This document shows, piece by piece, positions 52,887-60,766 of a DNA stretch of 64,000 nucleotides. This DNA is from Palsa-504 sp963835775. Lineage in GTDB: Bacteria > Actinomycetota > Actinomycetes > Streptosporangiales > Streptosporangiaceae. Both the position numbers and the translations under genes were made by a program. Position 1 is the stretch's first letter; every line of letters starts with the position of its first letter. The notes under the pieces were generated by a model. The model did not search any database. It saw nothing but the letters and a program-made list of their open reading frames with translations, and was not told the origin of the DNA. The DNA is taken from contig CAWIHB010000007.1 of the NCBI GenBank assembly GCA_963835775.1, forward strand, positions 186,001 to 250,000, read 5' to 3'.

Positions 52887-52980
52887 GTCAGTGTTCTCAT
52901 GTCAGTGTTCTCATGTCAGTGTTCTCATGTCAGTGTTCTCATGTCAGTGTTCTCATGTCAGTGTTCTCATGTCAGGGCAC
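52883..52980 (-). repeat. 14-bp x 7 array: chain of six MRTLT mini-ORFs joined by ATGA overlaps
   Basis: Unit ATGAGAACACTGAC on the minus strand. The phosphosulfolactate synthase stop (52969-52967) overlaps the first ATG (52970). Mini-ORFs ATG AGA ACA CTG ACA TGA start at 52970, 52956, 52942, 52928, 52914 and 52900. Each stop overlaps the next ATG by ATGA, and the seventh ATG (52886) starts the next structural gene. Confidence 0.93.
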
Positions 52981-53734
52981 CGGCCGAGACGGTGTCGGCC
53001 CGCAGGCCCAGGCGCAGGGTTTCCAGGGCCAGCACGCTGGCCGGCGCCACGTTGCCCAGGTTGACGTCCGCGCCGAACTGGCGCACGAACCAGGCCTGCT
53101 GGTTCTTGCGCGGGGCCTCGAAGATGACCTTGTCCACCGGCACGGAGCGCGCGATGGCCTCGACCAGCTCCGCCACGATGGCGTAATCGGCCCGGTAGAG
53201 GCCGACCGTGCCGCTTTCCCGGCCCTCGGCGATGACCCAGGAGGCACCCGCGTCGAGGTCGCGGACCATCTCCTCGCCCCAGTCGGCCGGGGTGGGCGGG
53301 TAGCCGCCCTCCTTGGCGCCGGTCTCCGCGAGCACCGTGAAATCGGCGGCCAGCTCCCTGATCAGGGCCTGCTTGCGGCCCGGCGGCAGCGCGCCCAGCC
53401 CGTCGGACACTTCCACGTGGGAGATGCCGACGGCCAGGGCCCAGTCGCGCAGTTCGGCCACGCGGTCCTGAATCGCGGCCACTTCGAGCAGTGTCCCGCC
53501 CAGCGACACCGTGCAGCTGTGCGCGGCGCACAGGGCGATCTTGTCCGGCAGGCACGGATCGATGTAGCCGATGCCCCAGCCGACCTTCACGATGTCCACC
53601 AGGTGCCCGGCGTGGCCGAGGAAGGACCGGGTCCCGTCCGGAGTGAGCCCGCTGTCCAGCACGTGCGTGATGCCGCGCGACCGTGGTTTGGTCGCCCGGG
53701 CGGGCAGCTTGAGAAAGGTGGGACACTCGGGCAC
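52967..53734 (-). CDS. comA: Phosphosulfolactate synthase (first step of coenzyme M biosynthesis)
   Basis: 255 residues, normal for the family. Conserved blocks are all present: DIVKVGWGIGYIDP, SLGGTLLEVAAIQDR, SHVEVSDGLGALPPG, AEGRESGTVGLYRADYAIV and the highly diagnostic IFEAPRKNQQAWFVRQFGAD with VNLGNVAP. The enzyme adds sulfite to phosphoenolpyruvate. ComA homologues in bacteria mark coenzyme M producers such as Xanthobacter (XcbB1). It heads a five-gene overlapping operon and has its own palindromic operator upstream. Sulfolactate production for other purposes is the main alternative. Confidence 0.93.
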   Translation of the reverse strand: MPECPTFLKLPARATKPRSRGITHVLDSGLTPDGTRSFLGHAGHLVDIVKVGWGIGYIDPCLPDKIALCAAHSCTVSLGGTLLEVAAIQDRVAELRDWALAVGISHVEVSDGLGALPPGRKQALIRELAADFTVLAETGAKEGGYPPTPADWGEEMVRDLDAGASWVIAEGRESGTVGLYRADYAIVAELVEAIARSVPVDKVIFEAPRKNQQAWFVRQFGADVNLGNVAPASVLALETLRLGLRADTVSAGALT

Positions 53735-53749
53735 GCTGCGCCTCCCGCT

Positions 53750-53771
53750 CTATGGTGTGGTCGCACCATAG
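53750..53771 (-). promoter_or_regulatory. Palindromic operator upstream of comA
   Basis: CTATGGTG-TGGTCG-CACCATAG: perfect 8-bp arms with a 6-bp spacer, 16 bp before the comA start. The inner part TGGTCGCACCA fits the TGGT-N3-ACCA consensus of GntR/FadR-type repressors. No GntR gene is in the window. Confidence 0.6.
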
Positions 53772-53843
53772 GCACGGCGCCGCCCGAGTTTCCCTGTCCC
53801 CCGGGGACGAGGTTGCCGGCGTTCGTTGACCTTCATGAACCGG

Positions 53844-53873
53844 CCCGCGCGGGCCCGGTGGGGCCCGCGCGGG
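53844..53873 (-). terminator. GC-rich hairpin after the MetE-like gene
   Basis: CCCGCGCGGGCC (53844-53855) and GGCCCGCGCGGG (53862-53873) form a perfect 12-bp stem with a 6-nt loop, 9 nt after the stop at 53882. No T-tract. It separates the transferase gene from comA, or attenuates read-through. Confidence 0.65.
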
Positions 53874-53881
53874 TGCGTGTG

Positions 53882-54985
53882 CTACGCGTTCAGTTCGGCG
53901 CGGACCAGTGCGGCCCCGTCGGCCAGAGCGCGCAACTTGCTGGCGGCAATCATCCTGGGCAGGTTGATCAGCCCGCAGTCGGTGGACAGCCCGAGCCGGT
54001 CGGCCGGAACGTACTCCAGCACCTGCCGGATCCGATCAGCGACCTGCTCGGCCGACTCGGTGACCGTCGACTTGACGTCGATGACGCCGGCCACGAATGG
54101 CTTGTTCCAGTTGTTCTCGGACAGCGGCTTGAGGTCGTCGGGACCGGTCCGGCCGACCTCATAGTTCAGCGCGTCGATGTTGGCGTTCAGCACGTGCGGG
54201 AAGATCGCGTAGGCGCGTTCCGGCGCGGGGGCGTCCGAGGCCCGCTTGTCCAGCACGAACGCGCCGAACTCGGTCTGGGTCTGGTCCGGGAAGTAGGCGG
54301 GCGTGCCCGAGTAGTTGCCCCAGCAGGTGTGCACCCAGAACTGGCAGTTCACGCCCTCCACCGCGGCGTTGAGCGCCTCGATCTCCCAGTCGCCCATGCC
54401 GTACGGCCAGACGAACTCATCAAGCTGGATGATGTCGCAGCCGTTGTCGGCGAGTTCCTTGAAGTCCTCGTTGAACGCCTTGGCCAGGGCCAGGGCGACT
54501 TCCCTGGTGTCCTTGTAGTGCAGGTTGGTGGTGGCGGCGGCGATTACGCCCAGGCCGGTATAGGAGACCTTGACCGGCTTCTTGGTGGCCTTGCGCACCG
54601 CGCGCAGGTTGACGATGTGGAACGGGTACTCACGGCGGACCTCGCCCACGCAGGTGGGCGAGTACAGGGTGGAGTAGATCGGCAGGCCGATCGGCGGCCC
54701 GGTCAGCTTGTAGCCGGACACGCGCTCCAGGTAGTAGTACAGGATCGTGCCGTACGGGGAGTCGCCGCCGTACACCTTGCCGTCGCTGATCACGTCCAGG
54801 CCCGCCGCCTCCTGGTCGCGCACGATCGTGCCGACCACGTCCTCGAAGGCCTCCTTGCTGATCGAGTCGTGGATGAACTCTCCCCTGGGCAGCGTGGCGA
54901 ACCCGTGCCCGTCGTACCACCGTGGGTTCGGATAGTTGCCGACCATCGTGGTCGGCAGCAGGATGTCCTGACCGCCGATGAGCAT
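53882..54985 (-). CDS. MetE-like alkyl transferase, epoxyalkane:CoM transferase candidate
   Basis: 367 residues, close to the about 375 of EaCoMT and lacking the folate half of MetE. It opens ILLPTTMVGNYPNPRWYDGHG. Predicted zinc ligands: His219 and Cys221 (FWVHTCWGNYSG), Glu276 (ANIDALNYEVGRT) and Cys337 (LSTDCGLINL). GGAAGGATC precedes the ATG. EaCoMT activates the CoM thiol on zinc and opens epoxides; adjacency to a CoM operon is the arrangement seen in alkene degraders. No alkene monooxygenase or 2-ketopropyl-CoM enzyme is in the window, so a methyl- or aryl-alkyl-transferring role is equally open. Confidence 0.8.
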   Translation of the reverse strand: MLIGGQDILLPTTMVGNYPNPRWYDGHGFATLPRGEFIHDSISKEAFEDVVGTIVRDQEAAGLDVISDGKVYGGDSPYGTILYYYLERVSGYKLTGPPIGLPIYSTLYSPTCVGEVRREYPFHIVNLRAVRKATKKPVKVSYTGLGVIAAATTNLHYKDTREVALALAKAFNEDFKELADNGCDIIQLDEFVWPYGMGDWEIEALNAAVEGVNCQFWVHTCWGNYSGTPAYFPDQTQTEFGAFVLDKRASDAPAPERAYAIFPHVLNANIDALNYEVGRTGPDDLKPLSENNWNKPFVAGVIDVKSTVTESAEQVADRIRQVLEYVPADRLGLSTDCGLINLPRMIAASKLRALADGAALVRAELNA

Positions 54986-55042
54986 CGTCGTTGATCCTTC
55001 CCGGTCGCGTGCGGGTTAGTGCGAGGAGCGTAGGCCGGGCCA

Positions 55043-55114
55043 GGTGAGAGTTTCTTCCCCACCGCGGGACCGTTCCTGTTCCGCCGATCCGCATGGGAGG
55101 CTGAAAATCTCACC
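55043..55114 (-). promoter_or_regulatory. Spaced inverted repeat upstream of the CoM-linked MetE-like gene
   Basis: GGTGAGAGTTTC (55043-55054) and GAAAATCTCACC (55103-55114) match in 11 of 12 positions as an inverted repeat with 48 nt between, 58-129 nt upstream of the start at 54985. Could be paired operator half-sites or an RNA stem in the leader. Confidence 0.5.
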
Positions 55115-55188
55115 TCCCGGCCCGGCGGGGTGACGCCGGCCCGCCGCTTCGTCTCGCAGTGACCTGCACCGCCGCGGGCGTGGCGCTG

Positions 55189-55330
55189 CTCGCCAGGCTC
55201 AGCCGGCCCTGACACGCCAGCCGCTCGCCAGGCTCAGCCGGCCCTGACACGCCAGCCGCTCGCCAGGCTCAGCCGGCCCTGACACGCCAGCCGCTCGCCA
55301 GGCTCAGCCGGCCCTGATACGCCAGTCGAC
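55189..55330 (-). repeat. 35-bp tandem array containing the acyl-CoA synthetase stop codon
   Basis: CTCGCCAGGCTCAGCCGG recurs at 55189, 55224, 55259 and 55294 (35-bp period). On the minus strand each unit contains GGGCCGGCTGAG; the gene ends AGG GCC GGC TGA at 55304, so its 3' end has been duplicated downstream. Confidence 0.88.
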
Positions 55331-57451
55331 GGCGATGCTGCCGTCCGGGCCGGCCAGGACCGGGTTGAGGTCGAGCTCGGCTAGTTCCGGGTGGGCGGCC
55401 ATCAGGTTGCCCACGGCCACGATCATGGCCGCGACGGGTCCCAGGTCGGCCGGCGGACGGCCGCGCAGCCCGGCGAAGGCGGCCGCGCCGCGCAGGTCGC
55501 CGAGCATGTCGCGGGCCTGGGCTTCGTCCAGCGGCGCGACGGCCAGCCGGACGTCCCGGACGGTCTCGACCAGCACGCCGCCGAACCCGGCCATGACCAC
55601 CGGGCCGAATTCCGGGTCCCTGATCCCGCCGATGACCAGCTCCAGGCCCTCGCGCTGCGGCTGGACGAGCACCGCCGCGCCTTCGGCCAGGGCCAGCAGC
55701 CCTGCCGCGGCGGTGCGGACGGCGTCCGCGGTGAGCAGGCCAAGCCGGACCCCGCCCACGTCACTCTTGTGGGTCAGGGCGGGGTGGGCGACCTTGGCCA
55801 CCACGGGGTAGCCGAGCCGGTCAGCGGCTTTGACCGCGGCGGCGGGGCTGTCGCACCGGGCGGTCTCGACGACCGGGATGCCGGCGCTGACCAGCAGATC
55901 CCGGGCGGCCCCCGGTGCCAGCAGGCCCGCTGGGATGTGCGGGGCTGGCTTGGCTGCGGCTGGCTTGGCTGCGGCTGGCTTGGCTGCGGCTGGCTTGGCT
56001 GCGGCTGGCTTGGCTGCGGCTGGCTTGGCTGCAGCGGGTGCGGGACCGGCGGGTGCGGGACCGGCGGGTGCGGGACCGGCGGCCTGCAGGCCGCAGCGCA
56101 CGGCGACGCCGACAGCCCGGGCGGTGCGTTCCGGCCAGGGGAAGCAGGGCACGCCGGCTTCCTGGAGCAGGCTGGCGTTCTGGTCCGCCGACCTGGGTGC
56201 CACCCAGCAGACGTAGACCGGCACCGGTACCCGGTCCTGGCGCAGCCGGGCCACGGCGTCTCGCACGGCCCCGGCCACCTCGGCGGACGCCGAGCGCTGC
56301 AGCAGCACGGGCACCACCACGTCGATCTCGCCGGAGCGGGCCAGCATCTCGATCGTGGCTGGGTACAAGGTGGTGAACAGGCGCCAGGCCGGGGTCATGT
56401 CCACCGGGTTACGCGGGCTGGCGTAGCCGGGCAGCAGGGCCCGCAGCTCGTCCTGCAGCGGCCCGCTCAGCTCGGGCACTTCCAGACCCTCGTCGGCCAG
56501 CAGGTCGGTCAGCTCGACGCCGGTGCCGCCGGAGTTGGTTACCACCGCCACCCGCCTGCCGCGCGGCAGCGGCGGCCCGGACAGGGCCCGGGCGGCGTCC
56601 AGGGCCTGCAGCCCGGTGCGGACCCGGGCCACTCCGGCCTGGCGCAGCGCGGCGTCGCGGACCGCATCGTCGGTGGCCAGCGCGGCGGTGTGCGAGACCG
56701 CGGCCCGCTGCCCGGCCCCGGTGCGGCCGTGCACCACGGCGATCACCGGCTTGACCGGCGTGGTCAGGCAAGCCTGCTGGTAGAACTCGCGGGCGTCGGT
56801 GATTGACTCCAGCAGCAGGCAGATCACCCGGGTGGCCGGGTCCTGGCGCAGGTAGCCGAGCAGCTCGGCGTCGGTGATGTCCGCCTTGTTCCCGGCCGCG
56901 AAGACCTTGGCCACCCGCAGCCCCTCGTCCCGGCCGAGCGCGTGCACGGCCATCCCGTATGAGCCGGACTGGGTGACGATGCTGACCCCACCGCCGCCGT
57001 GCGGCGGGCCGGCCGAGATGGACGCGTTCAGGGGCAGGTCGGCGTTCTGCACGCCGAAGCAGTTGGGGCCGACCAGCCGCACTCCCCCGGCCCGGGCCGC
57101 GGCCACCGCCTCGGCCTGCAGCCTGGCCCCGGCCGGGCCGGTCTCGGCGAAGCCCGCGCTGAGCACCACGGCCGCGGCCACGCCCTTGGCCGCGGCCGCG
57201 GCGATGATATCCGGCACGGTGGCGGCTGGGGTGACGATCACCGCCAGGTCGACCGGGCCGGGGACGGCACGCAGGTCGGGATAGGCCGGGCGGCCGCCGA
57301 CGGTAGCCGCCGGGCCGACCGGCAGCACGTCGCCGGGGAAGTCGGCCAGGTTGTCCCACAGCAGCCGGCCCACCGAGCCGGCCCGGTCGGACGCGCCGAC
57401 CAGGGCCACCCGGCGCGGGTCGAACACGGCGGCTAGCCCGCCGTTCAGCAT
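55304..57451 (-). CDS. ADP-forming acyl-CoA synthetase (fused alpha/beta)
   Basis: 715 residues. The CoA-binding Rossmann domain opens FDPRRVALVGASDRAGSVGRLLWDNL. The ligase domain carries SHTAALATDDAVRDAAL, the phospho-His region. A low-complexity linker of AAAKP and AGPAP repeats (about 455-505) is followed by the ATP-grasp domain (GYPVVAKVAHPALTHKSDVGGVRLGL, AVLVQPQREGLELVIGGIRDPEFGPV). It interconverts acyl-CoA plus ADP and acid plus ATP. NDP-forming ligases of this type include the sulfoacetate-CoA ligase SqwKL; with the SauS-like dehydrogenase nearby a sulfoacetate or aryl acid substrate is possible. It is joined to the CoA transferase by an amplified junction. Confidence 0.87.
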   Translation of the reverse strand: MLNGGLAAVFDPRRVALVGASDRAGSVGRLLWDNLADFPGDVLPVGPAATVGGRPAYPDLRAVPGPVDLAVIVTPAATVPDIIAAAAAKGVAAAVVLSAGFAETGPAGARLQAEAVAAARAGGVRLVGPNCFGVQNADLPLNASISAGPPHGGGGVSIVTQSGSYGMAVHALGRDEGLRVAKVFAAGNKADITDAELLGYLRQDPATRVICLLLESITDAREFYQQACLTTPVKPVIAVVHGRTGAGQRAAVSHTAALATDDAVRDAALRQAGVARVRTGLQALDAARALSGPPLPRGRRVAVVTNSGGTGVELTDLLADEGLEVPELSGPLQDELRALLPGYASPRNPVDMTPAWRLFTTLYPATIEMLARSGEIDVVVPVLLQRSASAEVAGAVRDAVARLRQDRVPVPVYVCWVAPRSADQNASLLQEAGVPCFPWPERTARAVGVAVRCGLQAAGPAPAGPAPAGPAPAAAKPAAAKPAAAKPAAAKPAAAKPAAAKPAPHIPAGLLAPGAARDLLVSAGIPVVETARCDSPAAAVKAADRLGYPVVAKVAHPALTHKSDVGGVRLGLLTADAVRTAAAGLLALAEGAAVLVQPQREGLELVIGGIRDPEFGPVVMAGFGGVLVETVRDVRLAVAPLDEAQARDMLGDLRGAAAFAGLRGRPPADLGPVAAMIVAVGNLMAAHPELAELDLNPVLAGPDGSIAVDWRIRAG
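55943..56081 (-). repeat. In-frame 15-bp repeats in the acyl-CoA synthetase linker
   Basis: Six GGCTGGCTTGGCTGC-type units (AAAKP) next to three GGGTGCGGGACCGGC units (AGPAP). All are in frame and confined to the linker between the ligase and ATP-grasp domains. Confidence 0.88.
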
Positions 57452-57490
57452 GCCCGGTCTTTCAGCATGCCCGGTCTTTCAGCATGGACA
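57444..57490 (-). repeat. 17-bp x 3 array: amplified ATGCTGA junction with two MLKDRAC mini-ORFs
   Basis: Unit ATGCTGAAAGACCGGGC on the minus strand. The CoA transferase ends TGC TGA (57481-57479), overlapping an ATG at 57485. Mini-ORFs ATG CTG AAA GAC CGG GCA TGC TGA start at 57485 and 57468; each stop lies inside the next ATGCTGA, and the third ATG (57451) starts the acyl-CoA synthetase. Confidence 0.93.
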
Positions 57491-58306
57491 GTCCTGGCCT
57501 GCCGCGTGCTCGAAGACCCGGGTGAGCTCGCGGGCCGAGAACTCGGCCTTGCGGACCCCGAGCGGATCCACCGAGCGGACCGCGGCCAGTTCGGCCACCG
57601 ACGGCGGCCGGACGGCACGCAGGTCCCCGGCCGCCTCGACGGCGAAGCCGGTGGCGTCGCGGACCTCGGCCAGGCTGACGTCAGGGAACAGCTGGACCAG
57701 CCGGGCCCGCCCGCCGGGGAAGTCGAACACGCCCAGCTCGGTGACCAGCCACTGGGGCCCGCCGCCGGTGAAGCCGAGCTCGGCCCGGGTGCCCAGCGGA
57801 GTCCGGTGACCGATGTCGGTGATGAAGTCGCACGCCTCCACCAGCGTGTGCCCGGACCGGTGCCGGGTGGTCCACAGGGTCAGCTGGCCGATGGTGGCGG
57901 ACAGGTTGCAGCCGCCGCCGCCCCCGCCCAGCTTGACCTTCGGACGGCCGGCCGGGCCGATGGCGGTGACGTTGGTGTTGCCCGCAGCGTCGATCTGCCC
58001 GCCGGACAGGAACATCCGGTCCACGTCGCCGCGGATCGCGGCGTCGAAGAACTCCTCGAACCGCATGATGTACGCGGCGCCCCGGCTGAGGCTGGCGTCG
58101 TTGCTGGTGGGCGGGATGAACGGCGGTTCGGGGTTGATCGCGTACATCGCCCCCTCGACCAGCAGCATGTCCCGGGCATGGGTGCGCCGGGCCACGTGCA
58201 TGGCGACCTGGGCACACGGGCTGCCGAAGCCGTGGAACACGGTCTCGGCGGGCCGGATGGTCCGGGCCAGCGTGACCACGAACCACTCGTCGATGGTCCA
58301 GCTCAC
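57479..58306 (-). CDS. CoA transferase family I, beta subunit-like
   Basis: 275 residues from GTG 58306, overlapping the alpha-subunit stop (GTGA). It contains TVFHGFGSPCAQVAMHVARRTHARDMLLVEGAMYAINPE, MFLSGGQIDAAGNTNVTAIG, VKLGGGGGGCNLSATIGQL and a C-terminal LAAVRSVDPLGVRK. Similar to IpdB/GctB subunits. The catalytic Glu of true transferases is not obvious in the LSGGQID loop, so an IpdAB-type ring-opening hydrolase role is possible. Next gene is the acyl-CoA synthetase, through the 17-bp array. Confidence 0.8.
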   Translation of the reverse strand: MSWTIDEWFVVTLARTIRPAETVFHGFGSPCAQVAMHVARRTHARDMLLVEGAMYAINPEPPFIPPTSNDASLSRGAAYIMRFEEFFDAAIRGDVDRMFLSGGQIDAAGNTNVTAIGPAGRPKVKLGGGGGGCNLSATIGQLTLWTTRHRSGHTLVEACDFITDIGHRTPLGTRAELGFTGGGPQWLVTELGVFDFPGGRARLVQLFPDVSLAEVRDATGFAVEAAGDLRAVRPPSVAELAAVRSVDPLGVRKAEFSARELTRVFEHAAGQDCPC

Positions 58307-59217
58307 GAGAACAGCTCCCGCCAGGCGGTGGTCGAGTCCGACCAGCCGGCCAGGGCGGCCAGCCGCTCGGGGCCGATGGCCGCCTGGTAGCTGTCCTCGC
58401 CGCCGTAGACGTAGGCGGCCAGGTACTTGTCCAGGTCGTCCGGGCCGCCCTGCGCCGCCGACACGTATTCGCGGAGGTGCACCCGGTCGTAGGCGTACCT
58501 GGGGTAACAGGAGGCCGGATGCGCCCCGTACGGGGCTAGGACCGTGGCGGCCACCAGGTGCCCCGGGATGGTGACGCCGGCCGCCGCCACCTCCTCGGTG
58601 GAGACTAGCTCGTCCACGGTGGCGATGACCATCCGCGACGCCGAGGCGAACCGCTCGTCGAGCACGTAGGGCTGCTCCAGGTGCAGGTTGCCGTAACGGT
58701 CACCGGACGGCGCGTGCAGCAGCGCGACGTCCGGGCGCAGCGCGGGCGCCGCGATCAGCGTTTCCCCGGTGAACGGGCAGGTGATCGTGGCGTACTCGGG
58801 GTGCAGGGTGGCGACGTCAGAACCGCGCACGCCGCGCACGGGCAGGAACGGCAGGTCCATCTCGGCCGCGCGCAGCTGGGCCAGCATGGTGGCGCAGCAG
58901 CTCTCCGCCACCTCGATCGATCCGGCCTCGGCGGCCCGGCGGTAGGCCGGGGCCAGGCCGAGGTCCTGCTCGAACCCGACGTAGCTTTCCTCGCAGCGGC
59001 GGACCGCGCCCGCCGCTACCAGCAGGTCCACGTCGATGCTGTGCGCCGACCCGACCAGGTGCAGGCCGCGGCGGCCCTGCCGGATCAGCTCGCGGACGGC
59101 GGCCATGGGCAGCCGGGCCGACAGGCCGCCGCCGAGCGCGACGATCGCGCCGTCGGGTACCAGGGCTACCGCGTCGGCCAGGCTGGCTCGTTTGTCGCGC
59201 AGGGCGTGCAGGCTCAT
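58303..59217 (-). CDS. CoA transferase family I, alpha subunit-like
   Basis: 304 residues from ATG 59217 with GGAGGATCACC in front. It shows VPDGAIVALGGGLSARLPMAAVRELIRQG, GRRGLHLVGSAHSIDVDLLVAAGAV and DVALLHAPSGDRYGNLHLEQPYV, typical of GctA/IpdA subunits. Acts with the following gene on an acyl-CoA. First gene of the leftward CoA transferase/synthetase unit; divergent from the acylating dehydrogenase 130 bp away. Confidence 0.84.
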   Translation of the reverse strand: MSLHALRDKRASLADAVALVPDGAIVALGGGLSARLPMAAVRELIRQGRRGLHLVGSAHSIDVDLLVAAGAVRRCEESYVGFEQDLGLAPAYRRAAEAGSIEVAESCCATMLAQLRAAEMDLPFLPVRGVRGSDVATLHPEYATITCPFTGETLIAAPALRPDVALLHAPSGDRYGNLHLEQPYVLDERFASASRMVIATVDELVSTEEVAAAGVTIPGHLVAATVLAPYGAHPASCYPRYAYDRVHLREYVSAAQGGPDDLDKYLAAYVYGGEDSYQAAIGPERLAALAGWSDSTTAWRELFS

Positions 59218-59347
59218 GGTGATCCTCCGGGATCGAGCATCGGTCAGCGCCCCGGCAGCGGTCAGGTCTTGCCGGGACAAAGAACCGGGCCAGGCTCGAC
59301 CCGCCAGATCAGTGGATTCGGTCCGCGGGAGGGTCACGCTGGCTGGC

Positions 59348-60748
59348 ATGAGCCAGACCGTTCAGGACGAAGTCGCCGCCGTGGTGCAGCGGGCCCGCGC
59401 GGCGGCCCGGGCCATCGAGCATTTCACCCAGGACCAGGTGGACGAGCTGGTCACGGCGATGGCCTGGGCCGTGGTGCGGAAGGACCACGCCGAGGAGCTG
59501 GCCCGGCTGGCGGTCGACGAGGGCGGGTTCGGCAACTACGCGGACAAGGTAGCCAAGATCCACAAGCGGGTGACCGGCGTGCTGGCCGACATGACCGGCC
59601 TGCGCACGGTGGGCGTGGTCGAGGAGCTGCCCGAGGCCGGGCTGGTGAAGATAGCCAAGCCGGTCGGGGTGGTGGCGGCGCTGATCCCGGTGACCGGCCC
59701 GGACGCCACGCCGCCGGTCAAGGCGCTGTTCGCGGTCAAGGGCCGGAACGCGATCATCTGCGTCCCGCACCCGCGGACGGCGCAGACCACCGAGGCGGTG
59801 GTGGCGTACATGCGGGAGGCGTGCCAGCAGGTCGGGGCCCCGGCGGACCTGGTGCAGTCCATGCCCGAGCCGTCACTGGCCAAGTCCCAGGAGCTGATGC
59901 GGCAGGCCGACGTGGTGGTGGCCACGGGCGGCGCGGGCATGGTGAACGCGGCCTACAGCTCGGGCACCCCGGCCTACGGGGTGGGGGTCGGCAACTCGGT
60001 GCACGTGATCGACGAGACCGCCGACCTGGCCGACGCGGCCGCGGCCATCCTGGCCGCCAAGACGTTCGACTACGCCACCGGCTGCCTGGCCGACAACGCG
60101 CTGATCGTGCACGCCGAGGTGTACGACGAGCTGATGCGGCGGCTGACCGAGGCCGGCGCGCACCTGTGCGACGAGCGGGAGAAGCAGGCGCTGCGCGCGG
60201 TGATGTGGCCGGACGGCGGCCCGGTCCCGGCCATGGCCGTGGTGGCCAAGCCGGCCGCGCGGATCGCCGAGCTGGCCGGGTTCGGCGTGCCAGACAGCTG
60301 CCCGATGCTGCTGGTCGAGGAGACCGGCACGGGCCCGGACCACCCGTTCTCCGGCGAGAAGCTGAACGTGGTGCTGGCCGCCTACTCCTACGACGGCGGC
60401 ATCGGCGCCGCGGCCGACCTGGTGAACGCCATCACGTCCTACCAGGGCCTCGGGCACACCTGCGGCATCCACACCAGCTCCGACGCGCATGTCGAGCAGC
60501 TGGCCCTGGCCACCAAGACGGCGCGGGTGCTGGTGAACCAGAACCTCAACGAGGGGGCGGGCAGCCCGCGTAACGGCCTGCCGTTCACGCTGAGCCTGAG
60601 CTGCGGCACCTGGGGCGGCAACATCACCACCGAGAACGTCAATGCCCGCCACTTCCTGAACCTGACCTGGGTGTCCCGGCCGATCGAGCCGAAGGCGATG
60701 AGCGAGGACGCCCTGTTCGCCGCGCACTGGCAGGCGCACGGCCGCTGA
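59348..60748 (+). CDS. CoA-acylating aldehyde dehydrogenase, SauS/EutE-like
   Basis: 466 residues from ATG 59348. Cofactor region IAKPVGVVAALIPVTGPDATP; likely catalytic Cys in FDYATGCLADNALIVH; C-terminal block EETGTGPDHPFSGEKLNVVLAAY, TCGIHTSSDAHVEQLAL and LSCGTWGGNITTENVNARHFLN. The last block is typical of sulfoacetaldehyde dehydrogenase (acylating) SauS and its relatives. It would turn an aldehyde plus CoA and NAD(P) into acyl-CoA. Beside CoM genes, sulfoacetaldehyde is an attractive substrate; ordinary acetaldehyde from meta-cleavage is the alternative. Confidence 0.83.
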   Translation: MSQTVQDEVAAVVQRARAAARAIEHFTQDQVDELVTAMAWAVVRKDHAEELARLAVDEGGFGNYADKVAKIHKRVTGVLADMTGLRTVGVVEELPEAGLVKIAKPVGVVAALIPVTGPDATPPVKALFAVKGRNAIICVPHPRTAQTTEAVVAYMREACQQVGAPADLVQSMPEPSLAKSQELMRQADVVVATGGAGMVNAAYSSGTPAYGVGVGNSVHVIDETADLADAAAAILAAKTFDYATGCLADNALIVHAEVYDELMRRLTEAGAHLCDEREKQALRAVMWPDGGPVPAMAVVAKPAARIAELAGFGVPDSCPMLLVEETGTGPDHPFSGEKLNVVLAAYSYDGGIGAAADLVNAITSYQGLGHTCGIHTSSDAHVEQLALATKTARVLVNQNLNEGAGSPRNGLPFTLSLSCGTWGGNITTENVNARHFLNLTWVSRPIEPKAMSEDALFAAHWQAHGR

Positions 60749-60766
60749 TGTCTCCCCTGGCCAGCG

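Noticed and set aside
52883..52980. Possible CRISPR-like array
   Set aside because: Units are head-to-tail without spacers and no cas genes are present. The same holds for the arrays at 10785, 13227, 47353, 55189 and 57444.
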